From an archaeon (GTDB lineage Archaea > Thermoproteota > Nitrososphaeria > Nitrososphaerales > UBA183), in the NCBI GenBank assembly GCA_021786335.1, contig JAJYNM010000059.1:1-13779 (forward strand): a DNA stretch of 13,779 nt, in the 5' to 3' direction. The notes below the pieces were generated by a model, which searched no databases, was not told the DNA's origin, and saw only the letters and a list, made by a program, of their open reading frames with translations. Both the position numbers and the translations under genes were made by a program. Below, piece after piece: positions 7,559-13,779 of the stretch (its first letter is position 1; each line of letters starts with the position of its first letter).

Positions 7559-8332
7559 CTATAGAGTCGGTGGTTGATTCTCGAAGAGCACTCCTCTGCC
7601 CTGGTAGTTCTGAAGTCGAAACCGCTTGTTCCACGGATTCCGCCAGTTTGGATAGGTCCTCGCTATGAGAGTGCAAGGCACGAGGAGGCACGCGAAGACA
7701 ATGATGCTGGGCCAGCTCCGCGTCTCTGCAGCGATCACGGGGAACGAGAAGCCTGTCCGTGCTGCGTCCCTAACAATCTCGTAGTGGTATCTCAGTTTGT
7801 GGGACGCGGCAATCCTTCCTCCCCCCATCTTTCTGGCGCTTGTCTTCACATCATAATCAAAGAAGAGCAGGCAGCCATCTCTGGCCGTCCTGGCCCACAT
7901 ATCCCTGTCCTCTCCCCACTGCAGGTCCCTCCATCCGATTTTCTTGGTTATCTCTCTCGACGAAATCTGCAACCCCTTCAGCACCAGCACGCTGCCCTCG
8001 TATTTCCTCTTGTAGATTTCTAAGACGTCTTTGAACACGGGTCTGTAGATTGTGTCCGTGTCAACACTGGCAAACACGTACCTGCCCGTCGAATGTTCAA
8101 AGGCAATCTGTCTCCCTAGCCCTCTCGAGCACTTTTTCTCAATGAGTCTAATGCTGCCCTCAGCCTGCAACTTTGCCAAGTAATTCTCGGAGCCGTCAGT
8201 ACTACAATTGTCGACTACTACGACTTCGAAATCCGGCCCGATTTGTGACAGAATGCTCTGGAGGGACGGTTTCAGTGTCCGCGCACCGTTGTAGGTGGTG
8301 ATGCAAATGCTTGCCGCCTTATCACTGTCCAT
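7559..8332 (-). CDS. GT2 family glycosyltransferase
   Basis: 257 aa with a GT-A nucleotide-sugar-binding fold at the N-terminus. SICITTYNG (8-16) is strand 1, FEVVVVDNCSTDGS (35-48) is the nucleotide-binding strand with its typical D-N-x-S-T-D-G, and DTD (91-93) is the metal-binding DXD. One hydrophobic segment (about 208-226, IIVFACLLVPCTLIA) near the C-terminus probably anchors it to the membrane. Inverting transfer from an NDP-sugar at the cytoplasmic face is expected. The ATG start is 28 bases from a TATTTAATT box, which supports a leaderless start. Divergent from the GT4 gene. Sugar specificity unknown. Confidence 0.85.
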   Translation of the reverse strand: MDSDKAASICITTYNGARTLKPSLQSILSQIGPDFEVVVVDNCSTDGSENYLAKLQAEGSIRLIEKKCSRGLGRQIAFEHSTGRYVFASVDTDTIYRPVFKDVLEIYKRKYEGSVLVLKGLQISSREITKKIGWRDLQWGEDRDMWARTARDGCLLFFDYDVKTSARKMGGGRIAASHKLRYHYEIVRDAARTGFSFPVIAAETRSWPSIIVFACLLVPCTLIARTYPNWRNPWNKRFRLQNYQGRGVLFENQPPTL

Positions 8333-8355
8333 CCGTGCCGGATGGCCCCCTCTTC

Positions 8356-8364
8356 AATTAAATA
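8356..8364. promoter_or_regulatory. Shared TATA element between divergent glycosyltransferase genes
   Basis: AATTAAATA on the plus strand reads TATTTAATT on the minus strand. Its centre is 28 bases from the GT2 ATG (8332) and 34 from the GT4 TTG (8394). It is the only AT-rich block between the genes, so both may use it. The minus orientation matches the TATTTAA of the pilin promoters best. Confidence 0.5.
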
Positions 8365-8393
8365 CAGTTGTGGGCGGGTACAGCAAGACCGAT

Positions 8394-9518
8394 TTGCGCT
8401 TTGGAGTAGTGCACGACTCGCTCAACTTCGCAGGGGGGGCTGAGAAGGTTTGCCTCGAGACAATCGAGGCTATCCAGGGCTTCGGTCATGCTGTGACTCT
8501 CGGGACCATAGACAGAACAGACTGGAGCAGGGTCGATTCACTTCTGGGAAGGATTGTCAGGCCACAGAATGAGGTATTCCTGTGGGATTTCAACAGCTCG
8601 GTACTCAGATTGTACACAAGTCAACTCCTCCCCGTCGTCGCGTCGAAGATGCACACTACATGCGATGTCATGGTATGCACAAACCACGACGTGTTCCCGA
8701 TGAGTGTTGATTTGGGGTATATGCACTACTTGCCCCTTTGTGCCATCCCGCGCTCAGACAAGGGCAAGCGGTACTCCAATCGTTGGTATCTTTACAGTTT
8801 CTTGAGCCAGAGAATGCAGAGCAAAATGCTCGACAGACTAGAAGTGCGACAGCTCGTGACCAATAGCACATTCTCGAAGCGAATGATTAGGAAGGAGATC
8901 GGTCTCGATGCCCAGGTCGTATATCCTGCAGTAGACGTCAAGAAGTTCGAATTGACCGAAGAAACAGAGGTCCGGAGAAACCAAGTGGTTTCTGTAGGGA
9001 GGCTGAGCCCGGAGAAGAACTTCGAGGAGATTCTGCAGGTGGCCGGGAAGAGCCCCTCAACGAAGTTCGTCATAGTTGGAAGCTTCGCCGGCCTCTATTC
9101 AAGAGCCTATCTGCGCAAGTTACGACGGTGTATCGCACAGAAGCGGTTGACGAATGTTTCAATTCGAACCAACCTTCCACTCGGCGAAGTCCTGAAGATT
9201 CTTCGTTCCTCCAGAGTCTTCTTTCACGCCGCAAAAGAGGAACATTTTGGGCTGGTAATCGTGGAAGCAATGGCAGCAGGTCTCGTTCCGTTGGTGCATC
9301 GGTCAGGCGGTCAATGGGAAGACATACTTGCCAAGCAGGATGGAACGTACGGTTATTCATACGCGGATAACCAAGAGGCTTGCGAGAGACTGAGCATGAT
9401 TATTGGCGACAACGAGGGCTTGGCTGCAATTCAAAAAAGGAATCGTTCTTGGGTTCAGACCTTCTCCCCGACGGTTTTCAAGAAGGGCATGCAGGATGCG
9501 CTTGCGAGGATCACCTAG
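8394..9518 (+). CDS. GT4 family glycosyltransferase
   Basis: 374 aa with a GT-B fold. The N-terminal Rossmann domain starts MRFGVVHDSLNFAGGAEK, a glycine-rich acceptor-side loop typical of GT4. The C-terminal domain starts at SVGRLSPEKNF and contains EEHFGLVIVEAMAAGLVP, with the E-x7-E pair that binds the donor nucleotide, then SGGQWEDIL, similar to archaeal and eukaryotic ALG11-like GT4 enzymes. A retaining transfer from an NDP-sugar is expected. The frame is open from 8295, but that start would overlap the divergent GT2 gene. I chose the TTG at 8394, which begins exactly at the first Rossmann strand and lies 34 bases from a TATA element. It is followed after 15 bases by the FkbM gene, so the two are likely co-transcribed. 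Confidence 0.85.
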   Translation: MRFGVVHDSLNFAGGAEKVCLETIEAIQGFGHAVTLGTIDRTDWSRVDSLLGRIVRPQNEVFLWDFNSSVLRLYTSQLLPVVASKMHTTCDVMVCTNHDVFPMSVDLGYMHYLPLCAIPRSDKGKRYSNRWYLYSFLSQRMQSKMLDRLEVRQLVTNSTFSKRMIRKEIGLDAQVVYPAVDVKKFELTEETEVRRNQVVSVGRLSPEKNFEEILQVAGKSPSTKFVIVGSFAGLYSRAYLRKLRRCIAQKRLTNVSIRTNLPLGEVLKILRSSRVFFHAAKEEHFGLVIVEAMAAGLVPLVHRSGGQWEDILAKQDGTYGYSYADNQEACERLSMIIGDNEGLAAIQKRNRSWVQTFSPTVFKKGMQDALARIT

Positions 9519-9533
9519 AGGCGTGGAAACTGG

Positions 9534-10412
9534 ATGACAAAAGGGCCTGGGCGAAACTCATTCCTCGTGTACTTGGGGGTCAGACCCTGGGGTCTGGCAA
9601 GTGCCTTCAGGTTGTATCTCGATTACACCGTGGCTGTCTTGACAAGATTGCTTCGCCTGAGAAAGAGACTCCCAGGAAAATCATTTCCGGGATCTTTCAT
9701 GATTGGGAGATCGGGCCTGACAGTACTCAAGTCCGGGATAGTCTTCCGGATAAGGCCACGCACGAGCGATCTCTACATACTATCGGGCGAGGATGCGCCG
9801 CAGACTGCGGAACTCTTCAGACCGGAACAAGGTCAGATTGTTATCGACGTCGGAGCGCACATAGGACGATTCTCTCTTGCCGCGGCGCGAAGCGGAGCGA
9901 AACTAGTGGCGGTTGAACCTAATCCTGATAACTACTTGCTTCTGAGAGAGAATCTAGAGAAGGATGGAATTAGAAACGCGCTGTGCTCGAATGTTGCGCT
10001 GAGCAACAAGCTGGAGACTAGGGAACTACACTACTTCCGTGAGGACGGAGCGATATCCTCCCTTAGGGATAATTGGCTGGCGCTGCGAGGGCGCCCAGGC
10101 GCTCAAACCAGAGTCGCAGTCAAGTGTCGAACTCTTGATTCCATTCTGGATGAGTTCGGGATTCAGCACATCGACTGGCTTAAGATAGATGTCGAAGGAA
10201 GCGAAATCCAGGTATTGGAAGGGGGCCTTCGGGCCTTGGCAGTCGCTGACAATCTGGTCCTAGAGGTCTCAAGAGGAAACGAGTCGTTGTGCCTTGGGTT
10301 GACTGGAGGTGCGGGTTTCCGTCTGCTGCATCGCGAAGAGGGTCCAGTTGTTAGCAATTGGTATCTCCAAGGTCAACATTGCACTGTTTTCTCATCCGAA
10401 CCCAGGAGGTAG
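9534..10412 (+). CDS. FkbM family methyltransferase
   Basis: 292 aa. A class I SAM-dependent methyltransferase core starts near residue 100: VIDVGAHIG (103-111) is the SAM-binding motif I, VAVEPNP (125-131) carries the acidic residue of motif II, and WLKIDVEGSE (215-224) is the hallmark FkbM segment. The N-terminal 95 residues are basic and somewhat hydrophobic (LVYLGVRPW... YLDYTVAVL), and may associate with the membrane. FkbM proteins O-methylate sugars and other hydroxyls. Coming 15 bases after the GT4 gene in the same operon, it probably caps or decorates the glycan. Its stop is followed by a short convergent gap to the second GT2. Confidence 0.88.
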   Translation: MTKGPGRNSFLVYLGVRPWGLASAFRLYLDYTVAVLTRLLRLRKRLPGKSFPGSFMIGRSGLTVLKSGIVFRIRPRTSDLYILSGEDAPQTAELFRPEQGQIVIDVGAHIGRFSLAAARSGAKLVAVEPNPDNYLLLRENLEKDGIRNALCSNVALSNKLETRELHYFREDGAISSLRDNWLALRGRPGAQTRVAVKCRTLDSILDEFGIQHIDWLKIDVEGSEIQVLEGGLRALAVADNLVLEVSRGNESLCLGLTGGAGFRLLHREEGPVVSNWYLQGQHCTVFSSEPRR

Positions 10413-10473
10413 CAAGCGTCGGCCTTCGGCTTAGGGCCTCGATTCATTGGGGCCATGCTCTGGAAGTGTCTCT

Positions 10474-11391
10474 CTAGGTCCATTTCACATCACGTTTTAC
10501 GATTCCAACGAGAAGTCCTGCAGTGTAAGAGAAATGAACTGTAATCAACGCTGCAAAGTTCCAAGGGTCAAAGCCTCCGGCCACGAAGATTAGCCCAAGG
10601 TAAACGACTGCAGGCCAGTAGAAGGCGTGTGCCGAAGCCTCGATGAAGTAAGCCAGGCCCAAGAGAGGGAGGACGATAGACCCGGCGCGTACCGCCATCC
10701 GCGGCTTTGAGCGAAAAACCGCCATCCTGCCGACTCCCGACCTGTAGGCCTGCTTGGCGAGTTGCCTGAAGGTCGACCGGGGCGCGTGGTAGAAGCGGCC
10801 CTCTGGGGTGAAGATGGTTGCGTAGCCCAATTCTTTCATCCGGGTAAAGGCATACGTCTCCCAGGCGCCCCGAGGAATCTCTTCCCATCGTTCTTCCAGC
10901 ACGCGAAGAAGGAGTTCCCGGCGGTACACCCCGACTCCCACAATACCTGTTTCAGTTCTTTCCTCGGCGAAAGCACCCTCTTTGGACCGGCGCGACATCC
11001 AGAGGGAGCCGAAAAAGCTCTGACTGACGAAGGCAGCAGCCCGCTCAGTCCGGGTTGAGGAATTCGTAACTAAAGGAATCATTGGCCCTCCTACGAACCC
11101 TGCTCTGGGAAGATCGAAGTAAGGGAGGATGCCTTCGAGCCACTTGGGAGGGAACTCAGCATCGTCATCCCATATGGCTACGAGGTCGGCTTTCGACTCC
11201 TTCGCCATCTTCAAGGTCTTATCCAGAAACGGCTCAGGTCCCCTATCGACCCTTTCGGAATAGTCGCGAAAAGTCTGCTCTTCAAGCGATTTGAGTGTCT
11301 GCTTCAACGAAGGGCGCGATATCGTCGGGATGAAGACCTCCACCGTAAACCTCGGAGCATTGCGTGACGCCGCCATCTTGTCCGAGCCCAC
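10474..11391 (-). CDS. GT2 family glycosyltransferase with C-terminal membrane segments
   Basis: 305 aa. VEVFIPTISRPSL (17-29) is the first GT-A strand, and IWDDDAEFPPKW (73-84) holds the metal-binding DDD (75-77). AWETYAFTRMKELGY (176-190) corresponds to the E-D/E-T acceptor or catalytic-base region, and FYHAPRSTFRQLAKQ (200-214) is the usual YHxxRS-type segment before the membrane part. Two or three membrane helices follow (about 233-256, 259-273, 278-297), as in DPM-like or synthase-like GT2 enzymes. The second strand is unusual: SERVDRGP replaces the expected hydrophobic V-I-V-V-D-x-G. It may be a local mutation or a divergent family. Starts are a GTG at 11389-11391 or an ATG at 11374-11376. 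Convergent with FkbM. Confidence 0.8.
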   Translation of the reverse strand: MGSDKMAASRNAPRFTVEVFIPTISRPSLKQTLKSLEEQTFRDYSERVDRGPEPFLDKTLKMAKESKADLVAIWDDDAEFPPKWLEGILPYFDLPRAGFVGGPMIPLVTNSSTRTERAAAFVSQSFFGSLWMSRRSKEGAFAEERTETGIVGVGVYRRELLLRVLEERWEEIPRGAWETYAFTRMKELGYATIFTPEGRFYHAPRSTFRQLAKQAYRSGVGRMAVFRSKPRMAVRAGSIVLPLLGLAYFIEASAHAFYWPAVVYLGLIFVAGGFDPWNFAALITVHFSYTAGLLVGIVKRDVKWT

Positions 11392-11802
11392 CTCTAGGGT
11401 CAGATTCTCTCACTACTGGTTGGTTTCCCTCCTGATATTTCCTTTGTGGAGCACAAGTCGGTTCTTTGACCATGATGGAGCGTTGCTCAATCTTGGGGGC
11501 TGGTGCCCAAACCGCTACGACCTGCACTTCGCACCACCCATTCGGACGTAGATTGGCAGTATGGAGTCCGAATCCCCAAACGCCAATCAAGGAACTTGGG
11601 GTTCAAAGTGTTGAAAGTGAGGGTGGTGGGCAGGAGAGCGGGAATCTCCGAGCTGGATGTCTCTCCAAGGACAGTCTGACCGTTCAATCCTTCATGCTTT
11701 CTCAATTAGCTGTGGCCGCTTTGGTGACAGAGTCCTCATTCTCGTTCGTTCGGCGGAATTCACCCCCTAACCCCCTCTTCCGCCTCGCTCATTCGACCCT
11801 CG
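11392..11802. other. Gene-poor stretch, no gene supported
   Basis: 411 bases between the GT2 gene and the toxin pseudogene. Frames on both strands stay open for up to about 120 codons, but amino-acid composition, starts and promoters do not support any. A T-arm-like segment at about 11565-11590 has no matching tRNA body. It may be the eroded end of the island. Confidence 0.45.
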
Positions 11803-12054
11803 CTACTGCTCGTAGGCTGATTCTCTCGGGCTGATTTTGAATACGACAATTTCGTCTCGTTTTGAGATTACGTAGAGGATTCAGTAATCGCCGACTCTTA
11901 ACCTATACGAGTTGGGCGCGCCTCTAAGCTTCTTGTAGCCCGGAGGATACGGGGTCGAGAAAAGTTCTGAGATCTTCGCTTCAAGTCTGCCCTTCAGGTC
12001 AGGCGATGCCCTTTCGAGGAATGACTTCGCGCGCTGAGATAGGAAGACCTTCAA
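11803..12054 (-). pseudogene. RelE/ParE-family toxin, broken by a premature TGA
   Basis: Starting at a TTG (12052-12054) the frame reads LKVFLSQRAKSFLERASPDL..., then TPYPPGYKKLRG and YRLRVGDY, the core pattern of RelE/ParE mRNA-interferase or gyrase-type toxins. A TGA at 11881-11883 follows residue 57. The same frame then continues ILYVISKRDEIVVFKIS and stops at TAG 11803-11805, for a total of 83 codons, normal RelE length. In the family GDY is followed by a conserved Arg, so one C-to-T change (CGA to TGA) explains the break. The TTG overlaps the antitoxin stop (TTGA), the usual coupling in these operons. The truncated protein would lack its last strands and catalytic residues, so it is probably inactive. 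Confidence 0.75.
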
Positions 12055-12221
12055 GGCTTACGAGCCCTGAAGGGGATGGTCTTGCCCAGTTTGTGCTCCT
12101 CCAGAGCCTCCTGTCGCGCCAGTTTGTCGTCCTCCGTCATTTCCTCCGCGAGAGCCTCTTCTATCGAATCGAGCCGCTGGCGAATCAGCCTCAGCTCCCT
12201 CTCGACCACTTTCTGGGCCAT
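12051..12221 (-). CDS. Small antitoxin of a RelBE/ParDE-type toxin-antitoxin pair
   Basis: 56 aa, highly charged and helical: MAQKVVERELRLIRQRLDSI then an acidic middle and a C-terminal ALEEHKLGKTIPF segment. The 'AL-EH--GKT-PF' ending is typical of archaeal RelB-like antitoxins, which wrap the toxin with this C-terminal arm. It has no obvious ribbon-helix-helix DNA-binding part, so autoregulation is uncertain. The gene is intact, while the toxin directly downstream (overlapping by 4 bases) carries a stop. A TATA-like box 26 bases before the ATG suggests a leaderless transcript. If expressed, it would be an orphan antitoxin able to neutralise related toxins elsewhere; that is inference. Confidence 0.7.
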   Translation of the reverse strand: MAQKVVERELRLIRQRLDSIEEALAEEMTEDDKLARQEALEEHKLGKTIPFRARKP

Positions 12222-12379
12222 TGATATCTGATGAATCGGGCCATAGTTAAGTCTCTTCTCTCGGCATTTTGTGGTGGTCCAGCGAGCGCGGAATGGTCGT
12301 CTCCTGTGTGTGCGATGAGGCGGTCACCTCGGATTTCGACCTCCAGGAACCACCTCCACTTGTCCAACGCGCGCGGCTA
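12191..12379 (-). pseudogene. Possible gene remnant (unrecognised)
   Basis: After a TAG (12377-12379) the minus-strand frame reads LDKWRWFLEVEIRGDRLIAH, with GC-rich third positions and protein-like composition, and runs to a TGA at 12191-12193 inside the antitoxin gene. The same frame before the TAG (about 12380-12500) is also protein-like (GTWVEETKLLSVPAAAAG), so a longer gene broken by one stop is possible. No family recognised. Low confidence. Confidence 0.2.
12243..12251 (-). promoter_or_regulatory. TATA-like box of the antitoxin gene
   Basis: CTTAACTAT on the minus strand, centred 26 bases upstream of the antitoxin ATG. The spacing matches the other leaderless promoters in the window. 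Confidence 0.45.
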
Positions 12380-12497
12380 AGGTTTGTTCCCGAGAATCCT
12401 AACGTTCGTTCGGGTTCCTGCGGCTGCGGCTGGCACTGAGAGAAGCTTCGTTTCTTCGACCCAAGTCCCTTTCCCGAGAGAGCTCGTGAGCGAGGTT

Positions 12498-12962
12498 TCA
12501 TATCTCGACCTGTAGTGCCTCCAGGTAGCTGAGGACTTGCTGTTGCCGTTTCCGCGTGGCTTCAATCGAGTCCTGCAACATCGCATAACCTTCGGAATCA
12601 GACATGAGATGCGCGGCCACCTGCCGGTCGAGCTCAACCAGGCCTGCCACGCCGCTTTGCGCCACCACCGAATCCAGAGCTGCTGGGTCTCCTTCCTGAG
12701 GAAGGCGGAGGCCCTCTCCCCGAGGAGCCTGTTCCACGAAACGAAGAGCGGGCTCAAGGCGCACCCTCTCCCCGACCGAAGGTTTGGCGGCAGGAAGCTC
12801 CAGAGGTTCAAGCCCGTCCTGTCTAAGAGGTACAGAGACGCGGAAGTGGAGATGTCCGCCTCGAAGCAGGAATCCGCGTCCGGAGACCTGTTCACGCGCA
12901 CCTATCATCCAGGCGTCCAGGCCCATGAACAACCATGCGGGGAGGGAGCTGAGGGAACCCAT
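12498..12962 (-). CDS. Doubtful ORF; only the last ~60 codons look genuine
   Basis: Open for 154 codons. The C-terminal part, from ALDSVVAQSG through VELDRQVAAHLMSDSEGYAM to the end, is a convincing amphipathic helical protein. The first 90 codons look like antisense of a plus-strand fragment. A shorter start at a GTG (12666-12668) would give a 56-aa protein. A 15-bp palindrome at 12691-12705 lies near the change. It may be the 3' part of a gene whose front was replaced. No family recognised. Confidence 0.3.
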   Translation of the reverse strand: MGSLSSLPAWLFMGLDAWMIGAREQVSGRGFLLRGGHLHFRVSVPLRQDGLEPLELPAAKPSVGERVRLEPALRFVEQAPRGEGLRLPQEGDPAALDSVVAQSGVAGLVELDRQVAAHLMSDSEGYAMLQDSIEATRKRQQQVLSYLEALQVEI

Positions 12963-13200
12963 CGGAAGAGAGGAGGGCAGCTCAAGAGTGGGACCAGGAT
13001 GGCAGTGTTCAGCAGGCTGATGACAGCTGTGCCCGCCTGGAAGCTTCAGGGGGGGAATCTGTTCACGGAATCCAAGATATCCCTGTACAGAAGGCTAAAC
13101 ATATACCAAGACTCAGCGGGGTACATCATGACTGCTTGGAAAAGTAAGGCGGTTCCCCATAGTTTTACTATACAGAGCACGAATCCACAAACGCTATTTA
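12684..13200 (+). pseudogene. Degraded plus-strand coding fragment (unrecognised)
   Basis: From about 12690 the plus strand shows GC-rich third positions and protein-like text (FLRKAEALSPRSLFHETKSG, then FKPVLSKRYRDAEVEM). Around 12900 the coding signal seems to shift to another frame (IIQASRPMNNHAGRELREPI) and around 12995 back (TRMAVFSRLMTAVPAWKL ... ISLYRRLNIYQDSAGYIM). No natural stop occurs, and the first frame runs on out of frame through the pilin 2 gene. I read it as a frameshifted remnant. A MITE-type terminus lies inside it. Confidence 0.3.
13091..13107 (-). repeat. Solo copy of the MITE terminal repeat
   Basis: The reverse complement reads GGTATATGTTTAGCCTT, differing at one of 17 positions from the right end of the MITE at 7101-7279. 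Similarity continues weakly inward (8 of the next 15 match the left end). The polarity puts the element body to the left, but I found no partner end upstream. Confidence 0.5.
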
Positions 13201-13201
13201 A
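13195..13201 (+). promoter_or_regulatory. TATA box of pilin 2
   Basis: TATTTAA, identical to the pilin 1 box, centred 27 bases before the TTG at 13225. Confidence 0.55.
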
Positions 13202-13224
13202 CTTGGAAGGCCCGCTTTTCAAGT

Positions 13225-13779
13225 TTGAAGTTACGAAACCATGCCCGCCGGGGCGTCTCAGAGATCGTAGGCAGCGTCCTGGCAATCGCCATCACTATAA
13301 TCGCGGGGGCCGCTGTCTTCGGGTACGTGAACGGCCAGGCGGGGGTCACCGAGAAGCAGTACGGCTCGAGCGTAGGTGTCACGGTGAACTACCTCCAGGA
13401 GCAGTTCACAGTCGTAGACATGACCTTCACGAGCTCATCCCAGGCTGTAGTCTACGTCGACAACTACGGGCGGGTCCCCCTGTCACCTGTGCAGGTGATA
13501 CTGTACAACTCGACCCAGGGGACCTACCTCACTTACAACGCAACCCAGGTCGCCTCCACGGCCCCGAAGAGCTGCACAGTGACGGCCACCACCTCCTACG
13601 AGAAGCCGCTCCTCTGGAACTCCAACACGAACGTCGGGATGACAGTCGGGATCGGCTCGATCTCCACCCTCACGCTCACCCTCCCTAGCTGCTCGGGGGC
13701 CTCCTTCACAGGCGGGTCGACCTACTACCTGAAGGTCGTCGGCCTGTACGGGAACGTCGTCGCATACAGCCAGGTGGCA
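13225..13779 (+). CDS. Archaeal type IV pilin-like protein (pilin 2), 3' truncated
   Basis: At least 185 residues, cut by the window end. The TTG start gives a basic leader (MKLRNHARRG) followed by VSEIVGSVLAIAITIIAGAA, a class III signal peptide with cleavage expected after Gly10 and the Glu two residues past the new N-terminus. This RRGVSEIVG type is common in Thermoproteota/Nitrososphaeria pilins. The mature part is rich in Ser/Thr/Val/Tyr, with two N-glycosylation sequons (NST, NAT) and two Cys. No Shine-Dalgarno is present; the TATA box spacing supports a leaderless TTG start. No ATG fits: the ATG at 13241 is in another frame and stops after nine codons. Codon use is strongly GC-ending, unlike pilin 1. 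Confidence 0.82.
   Translation, partial: MKLRNHARRGVSEIVGSVLAIAITIIAGAAVFGYVNGQAGVTEKQYGSSVGVTVNYLQEQFTVVDMTFTSSSQAVVYVDNYGRVPLSPVQVILYNSTQGTYLTYNATQVASTAPKSCTVTATTSYEKPLLWNSNTNVGMTVGIGSISTLTLTLPSCSGASFTGGSTYYLKVVGLYGNVVAYSQVA

Noticed and set aside
11560..11590. tRNA-like T-arm (GAGTCCGAATCCCC)
   Set aside because: No acceptor-stem partner, D-arm or anticodon arm could be folded around it on either strand.
11466..11834. 122-codon plus-strand frame
   Set aside because: Low-complexity, Ser/Arg-rich translation without start signals; it overlaps the toxin pseudogene on the other strand, which has clear family text.
11881..11883. TGA read as selenocysteine in the toxin
   Set aside because: Sec use in archaea is restricted to a few lineages and selenoprotein families; RelE/ParE toxins are not among them, and the position is normally Arg.
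1..13779. CRISPR array or cas genes
   Set aside because: No regularly spaced direct repeats and no Cas motifs on either strand.

Overview
The window looks like a piece of an archaeal chromosome. Two genes encode archaeal-type pilins or archaellins with class III signal peptides. Several genes have an archaeal TATA-like box about 25-35 bases before the likely start codon and no Shine-Dalgarno site, which suggests leaderless transcripts. TTG and GTG starts are common. A DUF5658-type membrane protein and a NorQ/NorD-like ATPase/VWA pair also fit. GC-rich third codon positions, leaderless TTG starts and the pilin type would suit a Thermoproteota/Nitrososphaeria-like (thaumarchaeal) lineage, but no marker gene here settles that.

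Layout. (1) 1-2685, plus strand: a MoxR/NorQ-type AAA+ ATPase, probably cut by the left edge, overlaps by 4 bases (TTGA) a NorD/CobT-like protein with a C-terminal von Willebrand A domain. Together they form a chaperone-type module. (2) 2751-3840, minus strand: two unrecognised soluble, helix-rich proteins in one operon converge on that module. (3) 3983-4917, plus: a small membrane protein and a DUF5658-like membrane protein. (4) 5025-5453, plus: pilin 1, with a strong TATA box and a hairpin/U-tract terminator. (5) 5755-11391: a surface-glycan island of lower GC, containing a GT-C membrane glycosyltransferase (minus), a GT2 (minus), a GT4 (plus), an FkbM methyltransferase (plus) and a second GT2 with C-terminal membrane segments (minus). 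The GT2 and GT4 diverge from what appears to be one shared TATA element. A 179-bp MITE-like element with 32-bp terminal inverted repeats and a 6-bp target duplication lies between the GT-C and GT2 genes. (6) 11392-13200: a decayed stretch. It holds an intact small antitoxin followed by a RelE/ParE toxin pseudogene with a premature TGA, gene fragments on both strands, and a lone copy of the MITE terminus. (7) 13225 to the right edge, plus: pilin 2, starting at TTG behind a TATA box and truncated by the window end.

Taken together, the central part looks like a cell-surface region: pilins plus enzymes that would build and methylate their glycans or other surface glycans. Mobile and degraded elements border it. 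The NorQ/NorD-like module on the left is probably independent. I see no CRISPR array, tRNA, rRNA or complete transposase. The most checkable new observations are the MITE, the broken toxin with its intact antitoxin, and the shared divergent promoter.
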